Source: Nitrosomonas sp. (GTDB taxonomy: Bacteria > Pseudomonadota > Gammaproteobacteria > Burkholderiales > Nitrosomonadaceae). Taken from it: a stretch of 6,610 nt of DNA. The position numbers were made by a program, and so were the translations under genes. Of this stretch, positions 1 to 5,494 are shown piece after piece. Below the pieces are notes generated by a model. That model had not been told where the DNA came from. It searched no databases and saw nothing but the letters and a program-made list of their open reading frames with translations. Positions within the stretch are counted from its first letter, which is position 1. Each line of letters begins with the position of its first letter. Location of the stretch: contig JAOULU010000098.1 of NCBI GenBank assembly GCA_029881855.1, forward strand, positions 1 to 6,610, in the 5' to 3' direction.

Positions 1-534
1 CGTACCATGCCGCTCTGCATTACCAGTGATTTCCAACGGTTTAACACGAACACCCATACGAAATTCCATCTGATGGATTTTTCCCTCGCGGCGTATGGTT
101 AAGTGTAACCATTCTGATAATGCATTAACAACAGACACGCCAACACCATGCAAACCACCAGAAACTTTATAGGAGTTATCATCAAACTTTCCACCAGCAT
201 GCAATTCTGTCATAACAATTTCTGCAGCAGAGCGTTTTTCTTCATCATCATGCTTAATCCCAGTTGGGATACCACGACCATTATCATGCACACTTACTGA
301 ATTATCTGGATGTAGAATGACGGTTATTTCATCACAGTGACCAGCTAACGCTTCATCAATTGCATTATCAACAACCTCAAAAACCATGTGGTGCAGGCCT
401 GTACCATCACTAGTATCTCCAATATACATACCAGGACGCTTACGTACAGCATCTAAACCTTTTAGAATTTTTATACTTTCTGAACCGTAATCATCTTGAT
501 TATTAGTTGGTGTGTTGATTTTTTTATCATCCAT
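1..534 (-). CDS. gyrB: DNA gyrase subunit B, N-terminal part (3' end cut by the window edge)
   Basis: GyrB is the ATPase subunit of DNA gyrase, the A2B2 type II topoisomerase that introduces negative supercoils ahead of replication and transcription. I translated 178 codons from an ATG at 534 with no stop before the window edge, giving only the N-terminal GHKL ATP-binding domain. Visible motifs are [15 protein letters not shown] (25-39), the N-box [11 protein letters not shown] with E53 and N57 (equivalent to E. coli E42 and N46), DNGRGIP with D84, R87 and P90 (ATP/coumarin pocket) and the glycine-rich lid [15 protein letters not shown] (126-140). The short N-terminal extension before residue 20 is typical of betaproteobacterial GyrB, as are [17 protein letters not shown] and MEFR. 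It follows dnaN after 60 bp, with no recF between. No Shine-Dalgarno sequence is visible before the start. The identification is firm; the transducer and TOPRIM domains lie outside the window. Confidence 0.97.
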   Translation of the reverse strand, partial: MDDKKINTPTNNQDDYGSESIKILKGLDAVRKRPGMYIGDTSDGTGLHHMVFEVVDNAIDEALAGHCDEITVILHPDNSVSVHDNGRGIPTGIKHDDEEKRSAAEIVMTELHAGGKFDDNSYKVSGGLHGVGVSVVNALSEWLHLTIRREGKIHQMEFRMGVRVKPLEITGNAERHGT

Positions 535-566
535 AAAGACAGGGTTACTTTTTTTTAATTTATATT

Positions 567-601
567 AATTTAACGATTTAAGATTTTAAAAACGTTAAAT
601 T
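567..601. repeat. AT-rich inverted repeat overlapping the dnaN stop codon
   Basis: Two 9-base arms, AATTTAACG (567-575) and CGTTAAATT (593-601), are perfect reverse complements. Inside them TTTAA (577-581) and TTAAA (586-590) can also pair around a GATT loop. The right arm contains the dnaN stop codon (597-595). The stem is nearly all A-T pairs, and in the direction of dnaN-gyrB transcription it is followed by A-rich sequence, not a T-run, so it does not look like an intrinsic terminator. It could be an mRNA processing or stability element or a chance product of AT-richness. Confidence 0.4.
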
Positions 602-1710
602 CTCATTGGCATAACGATATATTTGTAATTTTCATTATCTGGGATTGTGATGAGCACACTACTGTTAGCATTCTCCAATGCACATTGAATGGTGTCAGTC
701 GTAACATTGTTTAATAGTTCTAATAAGTAAGTGATATTCAAGCTTATATCAATTTCATCATCGTTATATTTTATTTCTAAATCATCTTGGGCTTCTTCTT
801 GCTCATTGTTTTTACAGATAATACTTAAATTTCCATTGGTGATAACAAGTCGGACTCCGCGAAATTGTTCACTTTGATTAGAAAGAATAGAAACACGTTG
901 TAGTGCATGTAAAAAATCTAGGCGATCTAAAGTAAATTGTTTAGTATTTTTAGCAGGAATCACACGATTGTAATCTGGAAATTTTCCATCAATAATTTTT
1001 GATGTTAAGACAACATTGGAAAAGGAAAAACGGGCTTTATTTTTGAACAGTTCAATTTCAATCGGTTCTTCATTGTCGTTGAGTAATTTTGTCAATTCAA
1101 AAACTGCTTTTCGCGGAAGTATGATTTCTTGCTTTGTTTTTTCCTCTTCTAATGTGATTGACGCAAACGCAAGTCGATGACCATCTGTAGCAACACCTTT
1201 TAAAAAAGTGTCTTCAATTAATAACAAAAGACCATTGAGATAATACCGAATATCTTGTTGTGCAATAGAAAACTGAACCAATTGCAGCAGGTTTTTTAGT
1301 GCTTTTTGTTGTAATGTTATTTTTGTTGTAGGTTCTATATCTTCAGTAACCTCTGGAAAATCTTCAGCAGGAAGCGTTTGCAAATTGAAGACACTTTTTT
1401 CTGACTTAATTTGTAAATGATGGTCTTTTTTTAGCAGTGTAATTTCTGCACTTGCTGACAGGGAACGCAATATATCTTGTAGCTTTTTTGCTGAAACAGT
1501 AAAAGAGAAGGTTTTTTTATCTGAAGAACCGTTACTTATACAAGTTTTTATTTGTATTTCGAGATCTGTTGTTAGAAACGTTAAGTTTTTATTGTCTTTT
1601 TTAATCAATACATTAGACAATATTGGTAATGTTTGCCGGCGTTCTACAATACCTGTAACAGTTTGTAGTGGTGTTAATAATGTATCTTTATGAGTTTTAA
1701 TTAAAGTCAT
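595..1710 (-). CDS. dnaN: DNA polymerase III beta subunit (sliding clamp)
   Basis: DnaN forms the ring-shaped homodimer that encircles DNA and tethers Pol III and other clamp-binding partners to the template. The 371-residue product is close to the usual length of about 366 and contains all three clamp domains. Family landmarks are RRQTLPILSNVL (24-35), TLPAEDFP (112-119), QQDIRYYLNGLLL (151-163), TDGHRLA (175-181), IDGKFPDYNRVIP (240-252), FRGVRL (283-288), NNEQEEAQDD (301-310) and the C-terminal MPMRI (367-371). The TDGHRL, PDYNRV and MPMR segments build the pocket that binds clamp-binding peptides, and all are intact. The ATG at 1710 gives an N-terminus (MTLIKTHKDTLLTPLQ) that aligns with the family without extension. 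It lies 187 bp downstream of dnaA, in a spacer with a DnaA box, and 60 bp upstream of gyrB. The bases before the start are AT-only (TTTTTAAATAA) with no Shine-Dalgarno match. Confidence 0.98.
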   Translation of the reverse strand: MTLIKTHKDTLLTPLQTVTGIVERRQTLPILSNVLIKKDNKNLTFLTTDLEIQIKTCISNGSSDKKTFSFTVSAKKLQDILRSLSASAEITLLKKDHHLQIKSEKSVFNLQTLPAEDFPEVTEDIEPTTKITLQQKALKNLLQLVQFSIAQQDIRYYLNGLLLLIEDTFLKGVATDGHRLAFASITLEEEKTKQEIILPRKAVFELTKLLNDNEEPIEIELFKNKARFSFSNVVLTSKIIDGKFPDYNRVIPAKNTKQFTLDRLDFLHALQRVSILSNQSEQFRGVRLVITNGNLSIICKNNEQEEAQDDLEIKYNDDEIDISLNITYLLELLNNVTTDTIQCALENANSSVLITIPDNENYKYIVMPMRI

Positions 1711-1722
1711 TTATTTAAAAAC

Positions 1723-1737
1723 TAATAATAGTAATAA
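1723..1737 (-). other. DnaA-trio-like trinucleotide run
   Basis: The plus strand reads TAATAATAGTAATAA, which is TTATTACTATTATTA on the minus strand. Read 3' to 5' on the plus strand this gives AAT, AAT, GAT, AAT, AAT, the pattern described for DnaA-trios at origin unwinding sites. The polarity relative to the DnaA box at 1838-1846 is compatible. The distance of about 100 bp is much larger than in known basal unwinding systems, where trios lie beside the box, so this may be simple AT-rich low complexity. Confidence 0.2.
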
Positions 1738-1837
1738 GTAATTAAAAGTTTCTGTATATTTTTTAAGATGTTAATAATATCAAAAGATTAGCATTAATAT
1801 TGTATTTGTATAGAACAGGTATTTAAGTTGGATAGTT

Positions 1838-1846
1838 TGTGGATAA
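1838..1846 (-). promoter_or_regulatory. Perfect consensus DnaA box
   Basis: The plus strand reads TGTGGATAA, the exact reverse complement of the DnaA-box consensus TTATCCACA. I found no other perfect match on either strand of the window. A given 9-mer on either strand is expected in 187 bp with a probability of only about 0.0014 under equal base use, somewhat higher in AT-rich DNA, so its location in the spacer beside dnaA is unlikely to be chance. Confidence 0.75.
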
Positions 1847-1897
1847 AAAAATTAATGTGTTAAATTGCACTGTTTTCCCCAGGTTATTAGACAATTA

Positions 1898-3268
1898 CTA
1901 ACCGCGTAAAATGTGAATTAGGGCATTATAATCTCTATTGACAATGGGGTCAGAAGCGCGTAATTCTTTTATTTTTCGGTAACCATGCAACACTGTTGTA
2001 TGGTCTCTTCCTCCAAAAGCTTCTCCTATATCCGGTAAACTTAATGGCGTTAACTCTTTGGCAATTGCCATTGCCATTTGTCGCGGTCTAGCAATGACAC
2101 GGGTACGCTTTTTAGAATACATTTCAGATACTTTTATTTTATAGTATTCAGCCACAGTTTTCTGAATATTATCAATTGATATTTGACGGTTTTGGACAGC
2201 CAACAAGTCTTTTAATGCTTCTTTCGTCAAATCAAGTGTAATTTCTTGTCCTATAAAACGTGAGAAAGCTAAAACTCTCTTTAATGCGCCTTCTAATTCT
2301 CGTACGTTTGAGCGAATATGTTTGGCAATGAAAAAAGCAACATTTTCATCAAAATTAATTTTTTCTTGTTCTGCTTTTTTTAAAATAATAGCAACACGCA
2401 TTTCAAGTTCAGGCGGTTCTACCGCAACGGTTAATCCCCAGCCAAAACGGGAGACTAAGCGTTCTTCTAAACCCGAGATTTCTTTTGGATAAGAATCACA
2501 GGTAATGATAACTTGTTTGTGTGTTTCTATGAGTGCATTAAAAGCATAAAAAAATTCTTCTTGCGTTCGATTTTTCCCACCGAAAAATTGTACATCATCT
2601 ACTAACAGAAGATCCAGGTTATGGTAATAAAGTTTAAATTTATCAAAAGCTTTATGTTGATAGGCGCTGACAACATCAGATACATATTTTTCAGCGTGAA
2701 CATAGCGAATTTTGGCTTGTTTGTTATTGTCATAAACATAATTGCCAATAGCTTGAATCAAATGTGTTTTACCTAAACCAACACCCCCATAGATAAAAAG
2801 TGGATTGTAAGCAATACCTGGAGATTCAGCGACTTGAATAGCACCAGCGCGAGCAAGTTGGTTGGCTTTACCTGTTACAAAGTTATCAAAAGTAAAATTT
2901 GGGTTTAGTTGACTTGTATTTTTTCTTTTAGGGGCTTCTTGAGTAATGCGGGCTGGTTTTGTTGTCGTTGTAGTATTGCTATCATTTTTTTCAACAGTAT
3001 TTTGAGTGTGTTCTTCTTTGGTCAATATTAGGCGAAAAAGCACTTTTTTGGAAAAGTGTTTTTGCGCCATTAATTCAATATGAGAAATAAAATTATCTTG
3101 TACCCACTGTAAAACAAACCGATTGGGTGCAATTAACGTTATTTCAGAATTTTCTTTTTCTGAAGGATCAATTTTTAATGGCTTAATCCACGTGTTAAAT
3201 TGCTGGGCATTTAACTCATTTCTAAAATGTTCGAGACATGATAGCCAGAAAGTATTTGATGCCTGCAT
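1898..3268 (-). CDS. dnaA: Chromosomal replication initiator protein DnaA
   Basis: DnaA is the AAA+ ATPase that binds DnaA boxes, oligomerises, opens the origin and recruits the DnaB helicase. At 456 residues it is of normal length with all four domains. Domain I is at about 1-85 (FWLSCLEHFRNELNAQQFNTW). Domain II is a short variable T/K/N-rich linker at about 86-120. The AAA+ domain III, about 121-340, has Walker A GGVGLGKTH (161-169), Walker B LLLVDD (220-225), ITCD (255-258, sensor 1 region), LVSRFGWGL with the arginine-finger position R274, and sensor 2 NVRELEGALKR (321-331). Domain IV has RPRQMAMAIAKELT (394-407) and the DNA-binding signature GGRDHTTVLHG (419-429). The ATG at 3268 places the FW motif near the N-terminus as expected. 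It starts only 55 bp after panC on the same strand, an unusual neighbour. The leader (AAAAACAAAAAATT) has no Shine-Dalgarno match. No DnaA box is visible upstream of the gene, so autoregulation there is not evident. Confidence 0.98.
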   Translation of the reverse strand: MQASNTFWLSCLEHFRNELNAQQFNTWIKPLKIDPSEKENSEITLIAPNRFVLQWVQDNFISHIELMAQKHFSKKVLFRLILTKEEHTQNTVEKNDSNTTTTTKPARITQEAPKRKNTSQLNPNFTFDNFVTGKANQLARAGAIQVAESPGIAYNPLFIYGGVGLGKTHLIQAIGNYVYDNNKQAKIRYVHAEKYVSDVVSAYQHKAFDKFKLYYHNLDLLLVDDVQFFGGKNRTQEEFFYAFNALIETHKQVIITCDSYPKEISGLEERLVSRFGWGLTVAVEPPELEMRVAIILKKAEQEKINFDENVAFFIAKHIRSNVRELEGALKRVLAFSRFIGQEITLDLTKEALKDLLAVQNRQISIDNIQKTVAEYYKIKVSEMYSKKRTRVIARPRQMAMAIAKELTPLSLPDIGEAFGGRDHTTVLHGYRKIKELRASDPIVNRDYNALIHILRG

Positions 3269-3313
3269 AATTTTTTGTTTTTATCAGTTTAGTTAAAGTG
3301 TCAGATTATGGTT

Positions 3314-3343
3314 GTTATGTTTTTTATATTTCTATGTTGTCAA
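3314..3343 (-). promoter_or_regulatory. Candidate sigma-70 promoter for dnaA inside the 3' end of panC
   Basis: On the minus strand a perfect -35 hexamer TTGACA (3343-3338) lies in the last codons of panC. It is followed after 18 bp by CATAAC (3319-3314), which matches TATAAT at four of six positions. Initiation would fall near 3307 and give a leader of roughly 40 nt before the dnaA ATG. The -10 is weak and the -35 falls in coding sequence (Ile-Asp-Asn codons), so this is only a candidate. Read-through from the pan cluster is the alternative. Confidence 0.3.
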
Positions 3344-4148
3344 TAAGTCGTGTTTTTCCAAGCCAAGCAGCAGCAAGTACAATTAAATTTTTATCTTTTA
3401 TATTTGCTGTGCGAAGCGTATTTCTGTTTTGGATCGTAAGATAATCAATTTTCCAGCCACGTTGACTCAAGTTGTTTATGGCTGCTTCTTGTAATGTATC
3501 AAAGCTTTTGTTGCCTGCATTAATTTCTTGTTTAATTTTTTGAAGTGAATGATAAAGATTGCAAGCTTCATTACGTTGGTTTTCAGTTAAATAACCATTA
3601 CGTGAGCTTAGCGCAAGTCCATCTGATGCGCGAATAATCTCACAGCCCTCAATTTTTATAGGTATGTTCAATTGTCGCACCATTTCTTTCACGATGTGCA
3701 GTTGTTGAAAATCTTTTTTACCAAATATTGCAATCTGTGGTTGAATAATATTGAATAATTTCAATACGATTGTTGTAACACCACAAAAAAAACCAGGTCT
3801 AAATTTTCCTTCCAATGTATCCGCGATAGAGGGTAATGTTAGCAAGAATTCTTGTTGGTCTGGATAAAGAATTTCTTCATTAGGTGCAAATACATGGTTA
3901 ACGCCCAGTTTGTTTAGTGCATCACAATCACCATCAAAAGTACGCGGATATTGATCAAAATCTTCATTGGGCAAGAATTGAAGCCGGTTAACGAAAATAC
4001 TGACAACAACATATTCAGCGTGTTGTTTTGCTTGTTTAATCAGCGCTAGATGACCTTCATGCAAATTACCCATAGTTGGGACAAATGCAACATTATTTTT
4101 GTTTTTAAGGTCATCACGTAGCGAAAAAATATCGTTAGAAATTTTCAA
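3324..4148 (-). CDS. panC: Pantothenate synthetase (pantoate-beta-alanine ligase)
   Basis: PanC condenses pantoate with beta-alanine, using ATP through a pantoyl-adenylate intermediate, in the last step of pantothenate (vitamin B5) synthesis in the cytosol. The 274-residue product has the expected Rossmann-fold nucleotidyltransferase motifs: PTMGNLHEGH with the HxGH histidines H30 and H33, VVSIFVNRLQF (48-58), YPRT (67-70), LEGKFRPGFFCGVTTIVLKLF (112-132), FGKKDFQQL (142-150) and the KMSKS-like SDGLALSSRNGYL (175-187). The C-terminal dimer domain ends AAAWLGKTRLIDN. The start is a TTG at 4148: no ATG or GTG is in frame between the upstream in-frame stop and the conserved PTMG, the nearby ATG at 4153 is out of frame and stops after two codons, and MKISNDIFSLRDDL aligns with normal PanC N-termini. 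It begins 14 bp after panB, so translational coupling is likely. A run of eight T encodes part of Gly-Phe-Phe-Cys (119-122). Confidence 0.97.
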   Translation of the reverse strand: MKISNDIFSLRDDLKNKNNVAFVPTMGNLHEGHLALIKQAKQHAEYVVVSIFVNRLQFLPNEDFDQYPRTFDGDCDALNKLGVNHVFAPNEEILYPDQQEFLLTLPSIADTLEGKFRPGFFCGVTTIVLKLFNIIQPQIAIFGKKDFQQLHIVKEMVRQLNIPIKIEGCEIIRASDGLALSSRNGYLTENQRNEACNLYHSLQKIKQEINAGNKSFDTLQEAAINNLSQRGWKIDYLTIQNRNTLRTANIKDKNLIVLAAAWLGKTRLIDNIEI

Positions 4149-4162
4149 ACCATTACCAACAA

Positions 4163-4954
4163 TTAAAATTCATGTTCTTTACTAGGAAATTTCCCTGTTT
4201 TGACAGCTTGAACATAGTTTGCAACAGCATTTTGGATGCTGCTTGCGCCCACCATAAAATTTTTAACAAAAGTTGATTGTTTACCTTGGTAAATACCCAG
4301 CATGTCATGTAGTACAAGCACCTGAGCAGAACAGTCTGCACCCGCGCCTATTCCAATGGATGGAATAGAAATAGTTTGTGTAATTTTTTTGGCAAGTTTG
4401 GCGGGAATCATTTCCATTAATAACATGTTTGCACCGGATTTTTCCAGTATTTTTGCATCTTGTTGTAATTGTCTGGCTGTGTTTTTGTCAGAACCTTGTA
4501 CTTTGTAACCGCCTAGTTGGTGAATTGATTGAGGTGTTAAGCCAATATGCGCACAAACAGGGATGCCTCGTTGTGTGAGGAAGTTAATGGTTTCTGCCAT
4601 AACATGCCCGCCTTCAATTTTGACCATATGTGCGCCGGCAGCAATAAGTTTCGATGCATTTTCAAAGGCCTGTTCAGGCGATGCTTGATATGTTCCAAAA
4701 GGCATATCAGCCATAATAAATGCTTTATTGGACCCACGCGCTACACAGCGTGTGTGATAAATCATATCATTGAGAGTTACTGATAATGTAGTGCTTTCAC
4801 CATGTAAAACATTGCCCATTGAATCACCAATCAGTAAAACCTCAACACCTGAATTTTCCAATATTGAGGCGAAAATAGCGTCATAACAAGTAAGAACAGT
4901 GAATTTTTCACTATTTTCATACATTTTAAATAATGTGTTTTGTGTGATTCTCAT
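4163..4954 (-). CDS. panB: 3-methyl-2-oxobutanoate hydroxymethyltransferase (ketopantoate hydroxymethyltransferase)
   Basis: PanB transfers a hydroxymethyl group from 5,10-methylenetetrahydrofolate to alpha-ketoisovalerate, giving ketopantoate, the first committed step to pantothenate and coenzyme A. The 263-residue length is typical of this (beta/alpha)8-barrel enzyme. Motifs in order are LTCYDAIFASILE (21-33), LIGDSMGNVLHG (41-52), YHTRCVARG (66-74), ADMPFGTY (82-89), VKIEGG (111-116), AHIGLTPQS (135-143), GGYKVQG (148-154), SIGIGAG (199-205) and QVLVLHDMLG (211-220). The Mg-binding residues D44, D83 and E114 and the catalytic E181 (in LLMEMIP) are all present. The ATG at 4954 gives the family-normal N-terminus. 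It starts 29 bp after folK and ends 14 bp before panC. No Shine-Dalgarno match precedes it (AACTAACTTTCATA). PanE/IlvC, which reduces ketopantoate, and PanD, which supplies beta-alanine, are not in the window. Confidence 0.98.
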   Translation of the reverse strand: MRITQNTLFKMYENSEKFTVLTCYDAIFASILENSGVEVLLIGDSMGNVLHGESTTLSVTLNDMIYHTRCVARGSNKAFIMADMPFGTYQASPEQAFENASKLIAAGAHMVKIEGGHVMAETINFLTQRGIPVCAHIGLTPQSIHQLGGYKVQGSDKNTARQLQQDAKILEKSGANMLLMEMIPAKLAKKITQTISIPSIGIGAGADCSAQVLVLHDMLGIYQGKQSTFVKNFMVGASSIQNAVANYVQAVKTGKFPSKEHEF

Positions 4955-4983
4955 TATGAAAGTTAGTTATTTAAAAAGAAATT

Positions 4984-5484
4984 TTATGATGTTTTAATTC
5001 TTTCAAGTTGTTGTTCGGAACAGGCGGTCAAAAGTTTATTAATGTCATCATATCCTGGAATATAACAGTCAGGTGCAATTTCTAGGAGCGGTTGTAAAAC
5101 AAAGGCACGTTGAGTCATTCGTGGATGCGGTATGGTTAATTCCTCATCACAGTATTGTTGATTTTCATATAATAAAATATCTAGATCAAGTGTACGTGGT
5201 GCATTTAAAGATTTACGTATTCGCCCATGTTGGTGTTCTATATCAAGTAAAGCCGTTAGCAGGTCATGTGGTTGTAAGCTGGTTTCTATTTGGGCAACAG
5301 CATTGATAAAGTCTGGTTGATCAATTTTACCAATAGGGCTGCTCTTATAAAGAGAAGAGCATTTTACTAAATGCGTGCCCGGAAGTTTCGCTAGTGCATT
5401 AAAGGCTTGTTGTATCTGAGAAACTGGGTTTTTCAAATTGCTACCTAGTGCAATAAAGACCGGTTTAAAATACTTTTTATTCAA
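4984..5484 (-). CDS. folK: 2-amino-4-hydroxy-6-hydroxymethyldihydropteridine pyrophosphokinase (HPPK)
   Basis: FolK transfers pyrophosphate from ATP to 6-hydroxymethyl-7,8-dihydropterin, making the substrate that dihydropteroate synthase joins to p-aminobenzoate in folate synthesis. The 166-residue product is a stand-alone HPPK of normal length. Motifs are FIALGSNLKNP (10-20), SSLYKSSPIG (43-52) then DQPDFINAV (55-63), HGRIRKSLNAPRTLDLDILLY (86-106) with the two Mg-binding aspartates D100 and D102, and IPHPRMTQRAFVLQPLLEIAP (118-138). The start is a TTG at 5484. It is the only plausible initiator: an in-frame stop lies upstream, no ATG/GTG/TTG occurs between that stop and this codon, and the conserved FIALGSN begins nine residues later. 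The start is 10 bp after the pcnB stop, suggesting translational coupling, and the leader CAAACCCCA lacks a Shine-Dalgarno match. The pcnB-folK pairing is widespread in proteobacteria. FolK feeds the folate cofactor pool used by the downstream panB product. Confidence 0.97.
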   Translation of the reverse strand: MNKKYFKPVFIALGSNLKNPVSQIQQAFNALAKLPGTHLVKCSSLYKSSPIGKIDQPDFINAVAQIETSLQPHDLLTALLDIEHQHGRIRKSLNAPRTLDLDILLYENQQYCDEELTIPHPRMTQRAFVLQPLLEIAPDCYIPGYDDINKLLTACSEQQLERIKTS

Positions 5485-5494
5485 TGGGGTTTGT

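Larger units (their letters stand above)
1711..1897. other. dnaA-dnaN spacer: candidate replication origin or DnaA-control region
   Basis: This 187-bp non-coding stretch is the longest gap in the window. It is strongly AT-rich from about 1711 to 1870 and contains one perfect DnaA box (1838-1846), a degenerate copy of the box core one helical turn away (1827-1835), a two-mismatch box-like site TTTTCCCCA (1873-1881), and five consecutive DnaA-trio-like trinucleotides just before dnaN (1723-1737). These are the ingredients of a bacterial origin, and dnaA-dnaN spacers serve as origins in some bacteria. Against this, only one strong box is present, whereas functional origins usually have several. 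The alternative is a DnaA-binding site regulating dnaN. No convincing sigma-70 promoter or rho-independent terminator was found here. Confidence 0.35.

Noticed and set aside
1873..1881. TTTTCCCCA as a second DnaA box
   Set aside because: It differs from the consensus at two positions, including one in the CCACA core; it is kept only as a note within the spacer description.
1912..1920. TGTGAATTA near the dnaA 3' end as a DnaA box
   Set aside because: Two mismatches and a position inside conserved DnaA coding sequence make chance the simpler explanation.
4153..4341. 62-codon minus-strand open frame overlapping the end of panB
   Set aside because: It lies in another frame inside the well-supported panB gene, has no recognisable motif and no ribosome-binding signal.
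4537..4783. Open frames on both strands inside panB (66 codons minus, 78 codons plus)
   Set aside because: Both are shadows of panB; the products are low in recognisable motifs and rich in residues expected from out-of-frame reading.
5073..5306. 77-codon plus-strand open frame opposite folK
   Set aside because: Antisense to a conserved gene, with no family resemblance and no leader signal.
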